Assembly: GCF_041435335.1 (NCBI RefSeq)
Contig: NZ_CP108430.1
Coordinates: forward strand, 2,170,001 to 2,234,000
DNA: 64,000 bases
Source: Streptomyces sp. NBC_01283
Lineage (GTDB): Bacteria; Actinomycetota; Actinomycetes; Streptomycetales; Streptomycetaceae
Direction of reading: 5' to 3'
Part shown: positions 26,797 through 35,237 of the stretch, in pieces
How the letters are laid out: the number at the start of each line of letters is the position of its first letter
How positions within the stretch are numbered: the stretch's first letter is position 1
The notes under the pieces: generated by a model
Told to the model about the DNA's origin: nothing
The model's database searches: none
What the model saw: only the letters and a program-made list of their open reading frames with translations
Made by a program: the position numbers and the translations under genes

Positions 26797-26808
26797 TTGT
26801 CCGGACAA
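26797..26808. promoter_or_regulatory. 12-bp perfect palindrome, likely GntR operator
   Basis: TTGTCCGGACAA lies in the 100-base divergent region between gntR and the dehydrogenase gene. Two copies of AAGTTCTG precede it (26781-26796). A dyad at this place is the expected target of the adjacent GntR protein. Confidence 0.55.
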
Positions 26809-26847
26809 AGGATTGACAGGATCGCGGCGCGTGGCGAGGGTGGGTCC

Positions 26848-27891
26848 ATGCGCATCGGACTGATCGGAACGGGTCGTATCGGCACATTTCACTCCGCGGC
26901 CCTTCAGCGGCATCCGGAGGTGCATTCGCTGGTCGTCGCGGACGCCGACGCCGGGCGTGCGGCGGGGCTCGCGGCGCGGATCGGTGCGGCATCGGCGTCC
27001 TCGGTGGACGACGTCTTCACCGGAAGGGGCCGGTCGGGTGCCGTGGACGCGGTGGTGATCACCGCGGCGACCGCCGCGCACGCCGAGCTGATCGGCAAGG
27101 CGGCGCGCGCCGGACTGCCGGTGTTCTGCGAGAAGCCCATCGCCCTCGATCTGCCCGGTACGCTCGCCGCGCTCCGGGAGGTGGAGGCCGCGGGCACGGT
27201 GCTCCAGCTCGGCTTCCAGCGGCGATTCGACGCGGGGTACGTGGCGGCGCGCGAGGCCGTGCGGTCGGGGCGGCTCGGGCGGCTGCACACGGTCCGCGCG
27301 ATGACCTCCGACCCGGCGCCGCCGCCGGCCGCGTATCTCCCGCTCTCCGGCGGGCTCTACCGCGACTGCCTGGTCCACGACTTCGACATGCTGCGCTGGG
27401 TGACGGGCCGTGAGGTGACGGAGGTGTACGCGACCGGGTCGGACGCCGGGCCCTCGATGTTCCGCGACGCGGGCGACGTCGACACGGCCGCGGCGGTCCT
27501 CACCCTGGACGACGGCACGCTCGCCACGGCGACGGCCACGCGGTGCAACGGCGCGGGCTACGACGTACGGATGGAACTGGCCGGAGAGGACGACCAGATC
27601 GCGGTCGGCTTCGACGACCGCACACCCCTGTCGTCCGTGGAACCCGCGGGCCCGCCGCCGCCCGACAAGCCGTGGCCCGGCTTCCTGGAGCGGTTCACTC
27701 CGGCGTACGAGGCGGAGCTCGCGGCATTCGTGGATGTCGTGCGCGGCGAGCGGATCAACCCCTGCGACGGCCGCGAGGCTCTGGAGGCGCTGCGGATCGC
27801 CGAGGCGTGTGAACTGTCGCGGCGGGAGCGGCGGTTGGTGCCTTTGGCGGAGATCGCCGGGGTCCGATCAGCGGAGATCGCCGGGGCCTGA
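26848..27891 (+). CDS. Gfo/Idh/MocA family dehydrogenase (inositol dehydrogenase-like)
   Basis: This 347-residue NAD(P)-dependent oxidoreductase has an N-terminal Rossmann motif GLIGTGRIGTFHS and the EKP motif in VFCEKPIALD (about residues 92-101). The catalytic region GLYRDCLVHDFDMLRWVTG (about 171-189) carries the Asp-x3-His pattern of inositol 2-dehydrogenases. The start ATG 26848 opens the Rossmann strand directly. The last 14 residues contain a short repeat (AEIAG twice) created by a 24-base tandem duplication that spans the stop codon. It is divergent from, and presumably regulated by, the GntR protein. Confidence 0.9.
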   Translation: MRIGLIGTGRIGTFHSAALQRHPEVHSLVVADADAGRAAGLAARIGAASASSVDDVFTGRGRSGAVDAVVITAATAAHAELIGKAARAGLPVFCEKPIALDLPGTLAALREVEAAGTVLQLGFQRRFDAGYVAAREAVRSGRLGRLHTVRAMTSDPAPPPAAYLPLSGGLYRDCLVHDFDMLRWVTGREVTEVYATGSDAGPSMFRDAGDVDTAAAVLTLDDGTLATATATRCNGAGYDVRMELAGEDDQIAVGFDDRTPLSSVEPAGPPPPDKPWPGFLERFTPAYEAELAAFVDVVRGERINPCDGREALEALRIAEACELSRRERRLVPLAEIAGVRSAEIAGA

Positions 27892-27894
27892 TCA
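27847..27894 (+). repeat. 24-bp tandem duplication across the dehydrogenase stop codon
   Basis: Two adjacent 24-base units (27847-27870, 27871-27894) differ at two positions. In the first unit the triplet aligned with the stop is CGA; in the second it is TGA. Confidence 0.8.
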
Positions 27895-27927
27895 CCTGCC
27901 CGGTCGGGTCCCTTTACGGGGCGCGTG

Positions 27928-28599
27928 CTACTCCGCCCCGTCCAGCAGCCCCGCGTCATGCGCCAACAGGGCGACCTGCACCCGGTTGTTGAGGTCCAGC
28001 TTCGTCAGGACGCGGGAGACGTGGGCCTTGACGGTGGCCACGCTCAGATAGAGCTCCGCCGCGATGTCCGCGTTCGACGCGCCCCGCCCGACCGCGACCG
28101 CCACCTCCCTCTCCCGCTCCCCCAGCAGCGCCAGCCGCTCCAACGCTCTTTCACGACGGCCCTGTTGGGGGTCCACGCCCGTCACCTGCGTGATCAACTG
28201 CTGTGTCACCGTGGGCGAGAGCACCGGCTCCCCCGCCGCGACCGCCCGTACCGCCGCGACGATCTCGGCGGGCGGGGTGTCCTTGAGGACGAATCCGGCC
28301 GCCCCGGCCCGCAGGGCCCGCAGCACCTGTTCGTCGGCGTGGAAGGTGGTGAGGACGATGACCTCGGGGGCGTCGGGGCGCTTGCGCAGGGCCTCCGTCG
28401 CCGCGAGACCGTCCATCGTGGGCATCCGGATGTCCATCAGCACGACGTCGGGGCGGAGCTCGCCGACCAGCGGGGCCACCTGGGAGCCGTCCGCCGCCTC
28501 GCCGACGATCTCGATGTCGTCCGCGCCGCCCATCATGAAGGACAGACCGGCGCGGACCAGCGGGTCGTCGTCGACGAGAAGCACGCGGATCGGGTTCAT
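27928..28599 (-). CDS. NarL/LuxR-family response regulator
   Basis: This 223-residue response regulator has a receiver domain (about residues 1-120) with the acidic pair in LLVDDDPL, phospho-acceptor Asp in DVVLMDIRMP (about residue 55) and Lys in VLKDTPP. A C-terminal LuxR-type helix-turn-helix follows (about 155-215), with LGEREREVAVAVGRGASNADIAAELYLSVATVKAHVSRVLTKL. Its partner kinase is almost certainly the one encoded at 29573-30790 on the same strand; a thioesterase gene on the other strand now lies between them. Confidence 0.93.
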   Translation of the reverse strand: MNPIRVLLVDDDPLVRAGLSFMMGGADDIEIVGEAADGSQVAPLVGELRPDVVLMDIRMPTMDGLAATEALRKRPDAPEVIVLTTFHADEQVLRALRAGAAGFVLKDTPPAEIVAAVRAVAAGEPVLSPTVTQQLITQVTGVDPQQGRRERALERLALLGEREREVAVAVGRGASNADIAAELYLSVATVKAHVSRVLTKLDLNNRVQVALLAHDAGLLDGAE

Positions 28600-28837
28600 G
28601 GACCCACAGTAACGAGCTCCCGGGACCGCCGATCACGCGTGTCGCGCGAGGGCCCGCGGGAGGCCCGCCCGCATCTGTCCCGGCCGGTCAACTGCCCTGT
28701 GGTTCATCGGCACTGAGGCCTGGAGCGAGCCTCCTGGGTACGATCGCCGGGATGTCGGCCGGAGGGCGGCCAGGACACGACTGGTTCGTTGCGCGCGAAC
28801 CGCGGGGCGTTCCGCTGACCGGACAGGACGGTGTGCT

Positions 28838-29602
28838 GTGAGTGGTGGACAGGGGAGCGGCCGGAGCGCCTGGATACGGCGCTACACGCCGGCGGAGGAG
28901 GCGGACCGCCGACTGGTCTGCTTCCCGCACGCGGGAGGTTCGGCCAGCTACTTCCACGGCCTCACGCAACGCCTGGCCCCGGACGTCGACGTCCTTGCGG
29001 TGCAGTACCCCGGCCGTCAGGACCGCATCTCGGAGCCGTCCCTGGAGAACATCGCCGACCTCGCCGACCAGGCGTACGAGGCGCTGAAGCCGTGGACCGG
29101 CAAGCCGCTCGCGCTGTTCGGCCACAGCATGGGCGCGGTCGTGGCCTTCGAGGTGGCTCTGCGGCTCGCGGCCGACGGCACCGTGCCGCTGCGGCTCTTC
29201 CCCTCGGGGCGCCGGGCCCCCTCGCGCTTCCGCGAGGAGAACGTGCACCTGCGGGACGACGACGGCCTGCTGAGGGAGGTGGCGAGCCTCGCGGGCACCG
29301 ACAGCGCGCTGTTGGCCGACCCGGATATGCGGCGGATGATCCTGCCGTCGCTGCGCGCCGACTACCGCGCTGTCGAGACCTACCGGCACACCGGTGGCAA
29401 GCGCCTCGACTGTCCGGTGCTCGCGCTGGCCGGCGCGGACGACCCGAAGGCACCGCTCGACGACGTACGGGCCTGGGGCGAGCACACCACCCGGGAGTTC
29501 GCGATGGAGGTGTTCCCCGGCGGCCACTTCTACCTCACCGACGAGATGGCGGCCGTGGCCGCGTTGCTGCGCTCACACCTCACCGCCGCGACCGGGGGCT
29601 GA
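28838..29602 (+). CDS. type II thioesterase (alpha/beta hydrolase)
   Basis: This 254-residue protein has the type II thioesterase signature: VCFPHAGGSASYFHGL, nucleophile Ser in LFGHSMGAVVAFE, catalytic Asp in ALAGADDPKAP and His in VFPGGHFYL. It normally removes wrong or stalled acyl groups from carrier proteins of PKS/NRPS systems. No such system is adjacent; the nearest is the polyketide cluster about 18 kb to the right. The start is GTG 28838, with GGACAGGACGG upstream. Its 3' end overlaps the convergent kinase gene by 30 bases. Confidence 0.9.
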   Translation: MSGGQGSGRSAWIRRYTPAEEADRRLVCFPHAGGSASYFHGLTQRLAPDVDVLAVQYPGRQDRISEPSLENIADLADQAYEALKPWTGKPLALFGHSMGAVVAFEVALRLAADGTVPLRLFPSGRRAPSRFREENVHLRDDDGLLREVASLAGTDSALLADPDMRRMILPSLRADYRAVETYRHTGGKRLDCPVLALAGADDPKAPLDDVRAWGEHTTREFAMEVFPGGHFYLTDEMAAVAALLRSHLTAATGG

Positions 29603-30790
29603 GTCCCACGGCAGCCAGGCGTCGACGCGGAAGCCGCCGTCGTCCGCGGCCCCGTGCTCGATGCGGCCGCCCGCAAGCGTGGCCCGTTCCGTCAGGCCGA
29701 TCAGCCCCTGCCCGGAACCGGGGACCTTCGGCACCTCTCCGGGCGGCGGCGGGTTGCGCACCGACAGGGTGAGGCCCTCGCCCGGGGCGCCGGAGACCGC
29801 GACGGTCACCTCGGCGCCCGGGGCGTGCTTGCGGGCGTTGGTCAGGCCCTCCTGTGCGATGCGGTACGCGGTGCGGCCGACGGCGGCGGGCACGGCGGCC
29901 GAGTCGGGGACGCGGTGGTCGAGCGCGACCTTCATGCCCGCCTCGCGCGACTCGGCGACCAGGGTCTCCAGGGCGGCGAGGGTGGGCTGCGGCCGTCCCG
30001 ACGCCTCGCCGTCGCCGCCACCACGCAGGACGCCGATCACCTCGCGCAGGTCCTGCAGCGCTTCGTGCGCGCTTTCCCGGATGACACCGGCGGCGCGGAC
30101 GATCTCCTGTTGGGGCGCGTCCGGGCGGAACTCCAGGGCCCCCGCGTGCACGCTGAGCAGGGTGAGGCGGTGGGCGAGCACGTCGTGCATCTCGCGGGCG
30201 ATCGACTCGCGGGCCAGGCGCTGGGCCTGTGCGGCACGGAGCGTGGCCTCGTTCTCGGCGCGGATCGCGCGGTCGCGCAGGCTGAGCAGGAGGTGGCGGC
30301 GCGAGCGCACGAACATGCCCCAGCCGATGACGGAGGCGTTGACCAGCACCCCGAACAGGACGGCGACCAGGAAGGGCACGTCGGCGTCGGGCCGCACCCA
30401 GTAGATGAACGGCATCAGACAGATCGAGACCCCGCCGATCCAGCCGACGTACCGGAAGGGCCGGTGCACGGCGAGGGTGAACAGCGCCACGGCGGACGCG
30501 CCGCCCGCGGTGTCCGAGACCACGCTGACCAGCACCATGGCGACGGCGAGACCGACCGGCCAGCGCCTGCGCAGCCAGACGGCGGCGCAGGCGAGTGCGC
30601 CGATGACCTGGTCGGCCTCCGCGAGGCCGGGCGAGACGTGCGGGTTGTCGCCGACGGCGTCCGCGCCCACCATGCCGATGGCGACGGCGACGAAGAAGCA
30701 GGCGAAGTCGACGCCCCAGTCACGCAGGGTCCGCCGGGGCCTGCGCTGGCCGGGGACAGCCGGGGTCTCGTTGCCGCTCATGGTCGACAA
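29573..30790 (-). CDS. sensor histidine kinase (HisKA_3 type)
   Basis: This 405-residue kinase has four to six N-terminal hydrophobic segments (about residues 25-160). A dimerisation/phosphoacceptor domain follows, with the His in REMHDVLAHRLTLLSVHAG, and a HATPase_c domain with IAQEGLTNARKHAPG and GQGLIGLTERATLAGG. It autophosphorylates and passes phosphate to a NarL-type regulator, here most likely that at 27928-28599. The N-terminus has two Met choices (30790 or 30781). The last 30 bases overlap the convergent thioesterase gene, so antisense transcription across both ends is expected. Confidence 0.92.
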   Translation of the reverse strand: MSTMSGNETPAVPGQRRPRRTLRDWGVDFACFFVAVAIGMVGADAVGDNPHVSPGLAEADQVIGALACAAVWLRRRWPVGLAVAMVLVSVVSDTAGGASAVALFTLAVHRPFRYVGWIGGVSICLMPFIYWVRPDADVPFLVAVLFGVLVNASVIGWGMFVRSRRHLLLSLRDRAIRAENEATLRAAQAQRLARESIAREMHDVLAHRLTLLSVHAGALEFRPDAPQQEIVRAAGVIRESAHEALQDLREVIGVLRGGGDGEASGRPQPTLAALETLVAESREAGMKVALDHRVPDSAAVPAAVGRTAYRIAQEGLTNARKHAPGAEVTVAVSGAPGEGLTLSVRNPPPPGEVPKVPGSGQGLIGLTERATLAGGRIEHGAADDGGFRVDAWLPWDSAPGRGGEV

Positions 30791-30940
30791 ATCTACGCAC
30801 TGCCGGGGCCGTCGGGCGCGGCCCGGACACGATCACCTACCAAAGTCGCACGGGCGGAGACTTTGGGAGGGGGCCGAGGTGAAGAAGCCTCACCCCGTGG
30901 CCGATGTGCGTGGGGGGTCCACGGGGCGAGGCTCTTCGGC

Positions 30941-31147
30941 ATGAAGCAGGTACTTGAGGTCCTCGGCGTCCTTCTCCTGATCCAGGGCGTGGCCGCCCTG
31001 GTGCACGAGCTGACCGGCCGGCTGCGCGGCTGGGGCGTCGTGCAGCGGATCGGGTTCCTTGACGGCCACGAGATCTACGCGGGCGTCACGCTGATCGTGC
31101 TGGCGCTCGCGCTGTTCGGCGTCGCGGAGAGCCGCAGGGCCCGTTAG
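30941..31147 (+). CDS. small membrane protein
   Basis: This 68-residue protein has two hydrophobic segments (LEVLGVLLLIQGVAALVHEL and YAGVTLIVLALALFGVAE) separated by a short basic loop. I do not recognise a named family, but the compact two-helix layout, a proper ATG and normal codon use support a real gene. It is divergent from the kinase gene and convergent with the RNase gene. Confidence 0.6.
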   Translation: MKQVLEVLGVLLLIQGVAALVHELTGRLRGWGVVQRIGFLDGHEIYAGVTLIVLALALFGVAESRRAR

Positions 31148-31175
31148 TACCGTGCCGCGGAATCAGGTGCGTGGC

Positions 31176-31604
31176 TCAGCAGGTGTGGTCGACCAGGTCG
31201 AAGGACTCGTAGTGATCGGCGGTGTAGTAGTCCTCCTTGGTCTTCTCACCGGTCACGATGCGGCGCGCGCCGCGGTCCGGTGAGCCAGGGGTGACCACGG
31301 TGTACTCGTGGTAGTAGCTGGAGCTCTGCGCGGGCAGGACGCCTTCCCTGTTCTGGAAGACGGTGCCGTCCTGCGGGTACGGGTAGGGACCGCCCGCCTC
31401 GATCAGGTCCAGGGTGTCGTGGGCCTGGTCGGGCAGCTTGGAGTAGCAGATGTCGCCGACGGCGGCGGCGGAAGTGACGGAGTACGCCGTCGACGCGGGG
31501 GCGTGGTGGTCCGGGACCGCGCTCGCGGAGGCGGTGACGGGGCCGCCGAGGAGGAGGGCGGCGGCGAGGGCTGTGACGCTCACGATTCGTGGGGGGATTC
31601 GCAT
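31176..31604 (-). CDS. secreted guanyl-specific ribonuclease, RNase Sa family
   Basis: This 142-residue exoenzyme has a Sec signal peptide (residues 1-28) and a short propeptide-like stretch, then a domain that closely follows Streptomyces RNase Sa: DICYSKLP, TLDLIEAGGPYPYPQDGTVFQNREGVLP, YYHEYTVVTPGS, RGARRIVTGE, DYYTADHYESF and the terminal Cys. The catalytic Glu (YYHEYT), Arg (ARRIVTGE) and His (ADHYESF) are all present, as are the two Cys that form the N- to C-terminal disulfide. It cleaves RNA after G outside the cell. No barstar-like inhibitor gene is adjacent. Confidence 0.93.
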   Translation of the reverse strand: MRIPPRIVSVTALAAALLLGGPVTASASAVPDHHAPASTAYSVTSAAAVGDICYSKLPDQAHDTLDLIEAGGPYPYPQDGTVFQNREGVLPAQSSSYYHEYTVVTPGSPDRGARRIVTGEKTKEDYYTADHYESFDLVDHTC

Positions 31605-31696
31605 GCGACCAGTGTGACGCGCGTAGAGGTTGCCGTGTCAACGTCAAGTACGGTGAATTTTCCGGGAGTTAACCAAGCGCCCCCGGTCCGCCGCCG

Positions 31697-32131
31697 TCAG
31701 TCCTTCCGGGCCGCGTCCTTCTCGGCTCGGGCCGCGTCCTTCTCGGCGGCGACACGGGCGGCGATGCGGTGCTCCGCCATGTACTCGCGCATCCGCAGGC
31801 TGGTGGCCCCGCTGGTGTAGAGCACCGCGCCGCCCACCGAGAGCGGCACCGAAAGCCCCAGCCAGCCCAGCATCTCCGGCCACCGGCGCTCCGCGCGGCA
31901 GTCGTCCCACGTGGCGTCCGCCCAGGTCGGGGCGTCGTCGCCCTCATCCTCGTAGAACAGCATCGACTGGCACTTGCGGCTGCCGGAGGAGTCGTCGCCT
32001 TCGCTGAACGGCGCGATCAGCTGGTAGGCGAGCACGAGCCAGATGAGGCCCGCAGCGCCGAGCAGCGCGCCGCCCCAGGCCCGGCGCCGCTGCGCGCTCG
32101 TGGCGAAGTCCTGCTCGAAGTGCTCACTCAT
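31697..32131 (-). CDS. hypothetical membrane protein
   Basis: This 144-residue protein has two hydrophobic segments (about residues 18-38 and 88-108), a short acidic outer loop containing two Cys (SRKCQSM and WDDCRAE) that could form a disulfide, and a charged Lys/Ala/Asp C-terminal tail with a small repeat (AAEKDAARAEKDAARKD). The start ATG 32131 follows GGGGGAGCCC. I do not recognise a family. Confidence 0.65.
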   Translation of the reverse strand: MSEHFEQDFATSAQRRRAWGGALLGAAGLIWLVLAYQLIAPFSEGDDSSGSRKCQSMLFYEDEGDDAPTWADATWDDCRAERRWPEMLGWLGLSVPLSVGGAVLYTSGATSLRMREYMAEHRIAARVAAEKDAARAEKDAARKD

Positions 32132-32175
32132 GGGCTCCCCCTGCGTTCCCCCTGTTGGACTGGCCACGGAAGGTA

Positions 32176-33090
32176 TCACCGCACTCCACGGCCCCAGCTG
32201 GTCCCCACCAGAACCAGCACACCTCCCACCAGACCCACCACACCCAGCCGCTCCCCGCCCACCGCGATCCCCACCGCGGCGGCCCACAGCGGCTCCGTCC
32301 CGAGCAGCAGGCTCACGCGCGAGGGAGACGTCCTGCGCACCGCCCACATCTGCACGAAGAAGGCGAAGAGCGTGCAGAACACCGAGAGGAAGAGCAGCCC
32401 GGCCCACTCGCGCGCCCCGAATCCACCGGCGACGGACCAAGGCGCCTCCCCCGTGCCCGCGGCGGCAAGGACCGCGAACACGGCGACGGCAGAGCCCAGT
32501 TGGACGGTGGTGAGCGAGAGCGAGTCTGCGTCTTGGGCGGCCCGCACGGCCTTGATGCGCGACATCGCCAGGACGTGCACCGTGCGCGCGAGCGCCGCCA
32601 GGAGGATCAGGCCGTCGCCCGCCGACGGTCGCGTGAAGCCGCCGCCCTGGGTCAGCAGGACCACGCCGAGCACGGACAGCCCCGCCGCTGCGAGGAAGGC
32701 GCGCGGCGGCCGCTGCCGTGTCACGGCGGCCTCGGCGAGCGGGGTGAAGATCATGGTGAGGCTGATGATGAGGCCGGCGTTGGTCGCCGATGTGCGGACG
32801 ACGCCGTACGTCTCCAGGAGGAAGATCCCGCTCAGGATCAGCCCGAGCACCGCCGCCCCGCGCCACTGCGGCGCGGTCAGCGCGCGCAGGCCGCGCCATC
32901 CGGCCACCACGAGCGCGGGCAGCACGACGGCGAACCTCAGCACCAGGACGGCGACGACCGTGTGCGTCGTCGTGATGCCCTTCGCGGCGAGATAGCTGGC
33001 GCCCCAGACCACGGCCACGAGCAGGACGGGCAGATCGGTGAGCCAGGCGCGGCGCGCTGCGGGCGCGGCGGGAACGGCGAGCGTCGACAC
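32176..33090 (-). CDS. EamA-family (DMT) transporter
   Basis: This 304-residue protein has ten hydrophobic segments arranged as two EamA repeats, with GASYLAAKGI in the first half and TLFAFFVQMWAVRRTSPSRVSLLLGTEPLWAA in the second. DMT proteins of this kind export metabolites or amino acids. The start is a GTG at 33090. It is divergent from the SDR gene at 33291. The substrate is unknown. Confidence 0.88.
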   Translation of the reverse strand: MSTLAVPAAPAARRAWLTDLPVLLVAVVWGASYLAAKGITTTHTVVAVLVLRFAVVLPALVVAGWRGLRALTAPQWRGAAVLGLILSGIFLLETYGVVRTSATNAGLIISLTMIFTPLAEAAVTRQRPPRAFLAAAGLSVLGVVLLTQGGGFTRPSAGDGLILLAALARTVHVLAMSRIKAVRAAQDADSLSLTTVQLGSAVAVFAVLAAAGTGEAPWSVAGGFGAREWAGLLFLSVFCTLFAFFVQMWAVRRTSPSRVSLLLGTEPLWAAAVGIAVGGERLGVVGLVGGVLVLVGTSWGRGVR

Positions 33091-33290
33091 GGGGCGCGGT
33101 CTCCAACGGATGCGGCGGTGTGGAGACTTCGGCGGCTCTCACGTGGGTCGATCACCGTATCCGGCGGAGATCGGGCCGGGAAGGCGGTGTCCATTTCCCG
33201 CCAGCCCCTGTGCACGCCGACCGCTTTCATTGAACCCGCAAGCACTTCTCAGGCATTACCCCGCATACCCACGCGAATGAGGTTCAAGAA

Positions 33291-34031
33291 ATGTCTTCTC
33301 TAACCGGCAAGACCGCTCTCGTCACCGGTGGCAGCCGCGGCATCGGGGCGGCGATCGCCCTGCGGCTCGCACAGGAGGGAGCCGATGTCGCGATCACGTA
33401 CGTCAAGGAGGAGTCGGCCGCTCTCGACGTCGTCGCCAAGATCGAGTCGGCCGGACGGCGCGGGTTCGCCATCAAGGCCGACGCGGCCGACCCCGGTGAC
33501 GCCGCGGGCGCGGTGGAGCGCGCCGCCGACGACCTGGGCCGCCTGGACATCCTGGTGAACAACGCGGGCATCGGGGTCCTCGCCCCCATCGGGGACCTGG
33601 CGCTCTCCGACGTCGACCGGGTGCTCGACATCAACGTACGTTCGGTCTTCCTGGCCTCGCAGGCCGCCGCCGGACGTCTGGCCGACGGGGGCCGGATCAT
33701 CTCCACCGGATCGGCGCTCACCCGGTACTCCGGTGGTGGCGGCGGCACGCTCTACGCGATGAGCAAGGCGGCGCTGACCGGCATGACGAAGCCCCTGGCC
33801 CGGGAGCTCGCCGGGCGCGGGATCACCGTGAACGTGATCCACCCGGGCGCGATCGACACGGACATGAACCCGGCCGACGGCCCGTTCGCCGAGCCGCAGA
33901 AGGCGGGGACGGCGCTGGCCCGCTTCGGCTCCGCCGACGAGGTGGCCTCGCTCGTCGCCTATCTCGCCGGTGAGGACGCCGCGTTCATCACGGGCGCGGA
34001 GCTCGTGGCCGACGGCGGGTACACCGCGTAA
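33291..34031 (+). CDS. SDR oxidoreductase (3-oxoacyl-ACP reductase-like)
   Basis: This 246-residue classical SDR has TGGSRGIG (about residues 12-19), NNAGIG, catalytic Ser in IISTGSALTRYSGGGGGTLYAMSK (with YxxxK) and the C-terminal ITGAELVADGGYTA. It uses NADPH; the similarity to FabG is family-wide and does not by itself prove a role in fatty acid synthesis. It is a single gene with a terminator hairpin 20 bases after the stop. Confidence 0.88.
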   Translation: MSSLTGKTALVTGGSRGIGAAIALRLAQEGADVAITYVKEESAALDVVAKIESAGRRGFAIKADAADPGDAAGAVERAADDLGRLDILVNNAGIGVLAPIGDLALSDVDRVLDINVRSVFLASQAAAGRLADGGRIISTGSALTRYSGGGGGTLYAMSKAALTGMTKPLARELAGRGITVNVIHPGAIDTDMNPADGPFAEPQKAGTALARFGSADEVASLVAYLAGEDAAFITGAELVADGGYTA

Positions 34032-34051
34032 CCGCGCGCGGGCATGGTGAT

Positions 34052-34085
34052 GGGGCGCACCGGGGCTGTCCACCCGGTGCGCCCC
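34052..34085. terminator. bidirectional hairpin terminator
   Basis: Perfect 13-bp arms (GGGGCGCACCGGG and complement) flank an 8-base loop between the convergent SDR and allantoicase genes. Confidence 0.75.
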
Positions 34086-34116
34086 ACGTTCTTCAGGGGG
34101 CCTCAGCGGCTCCGGT

Positions 34117-35232
34117 TCAGCCGCCCAGCTCCTGGTGACGCGCCGTCAGGCGGCTCTGTCCCGCCTCGGTGAGCGAACCGAAGAGGTGCAGGCGGGAGAT
34201 GCCGCCGTCCGGGAAGATGTCGATGCGCACGTGCGTGCCGACGACCGGGGCGTCCAGGACGAAGCGGTGGTTGGTGTCGGGCTGCAGGCGGGTTCGGGGC
34301 AGGGCCTCGAACCACTCGCCGTCCTCGCCGTCACGGACCGAAAGCGCGGCCCAGCCCGCCGAGTTGCCCTTGAGGTAGGCGGTGTCGATCTCGACGGAGC
34401 GGATCTCGGACTGGGCCACCAGCTGGTAGCGGATCCAGTCGTTGCCGTTGTCGCGGCGGCGCCGGGTCTCCCAGCCGTCGTCCATCTTGCGGGAGCGGCC
34501 CGGCTGGATGGTGTTGGTGGCCGGGGAGTAGAAGCGGTCGGACGCGTCCTCGACCTGGCCGCCGTTCTCCAGGGCGGCGACGTCGAACGTGCCGAGTGCC
34601 GCGAGCCACTTGGGGTCGGCGACGACCTCGCCGTAGACGCGCAGGCGGGCGACGCCGCCGTCCGGGTGCTGGTTGACGCGCAGGTGCGTGAAGCGCTGCT
34701 CCAGGTCGACGGCGAAGCCGTTGGCCGCGTGGCCGCCGACCGCCGTGCGGGGCACGAGAGTCGTCCACTTCACGTCGTCCGAGAGGAGTTCCTCGGGGGT
34801 CGGCGAACCGTCGACGCTGGTGCCCTCGACGGACACGGCCTGCGGGTAGTTGCCGCGGAAGTGGGCGGTGTCGATGACGATGCCGCGCACGACGCCGGGG
34901 GCGCCGAGGCGTACGAGCGCCCAGTCGTGGTCGTCGGCGGTGGGCCACGGGTGCTCGCCGGAGACGCCGCGGCGGCGGCGGGTCTCCCAGCCGTCCATGA
35001 CCTTGCCCTTGTGCCCGAAGTGCTCCGGGTCGAAGACGGCCGGGTGCGCGAGGAGGAGGTTCTCGCGCATCGCGAAGAACTCGTCGTTGGCGGCGATCAC
35101 ACCGGCGCCGAGCTGCCGGTCGGCGAGGTTGGCGTACTGGGTGAAGGGGAAGTCCGCGGTGCGGTAGTCCGCGTAGGGGTCGCCGCCGCCGTAGGGGCTC
35201 GCGTCGCCGGTGAAGGTCGGTATCGCCGTCAC
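34117..35232 (-). CDS. alc: allantoicase
   Basis: This 371-residue enzyme is built of two homologous allantoicase domains. Each contains a KVMDGWETRRRR / RKMDDGWETRRRRDNGNDW block and an ARLRVYGEVV / SRLHLFGSL closing strand. It hydrolyses allantoate to ureidoglycolate and urea. The GTG at 35232 follows AAAGGAAC and lies 5 bases after the allantoinase stop, so the two genes form an operon. The longer open frame upstream is allantoinase in another frame. In the same block are the IclR regulator and, further on, malate synthase. Confidence 0.93.
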   Translation of the reverse strand: MTAIPTFTGDASPYGGGDPYADYRTADFPFTQYANLADRQLGAGVIAANDEFFAMRENLLLAHPAVFDPEHFGHKGKVMDGWETRRRRGVSGEHPWPTADDHDWALVRLGAPGVVRGIVIDTAHFRGNYPQAVSVEGTSVDGSPTPEELLSDDVKWTTLVPRTAVGGHAANGFAVDLEQRFTHLRVNQHPDGGVARLRVYGEVVADPKWLAALGTFDVAALENGGQVEDASDRFYSPATNTIQPGRSRKMDDGWETRRRRDNGNDWIRYQLVAQSEIRSVEIDTAYLKGNSAGWAALSVRDGEDGEWFEALPRTRLQPDTNHRFVLDAPVVGTHVRIDIFPDGGISRLHLFGSLTEAGQSRLTARHQELGG

Positions 35233-35237
35233 AGTGA

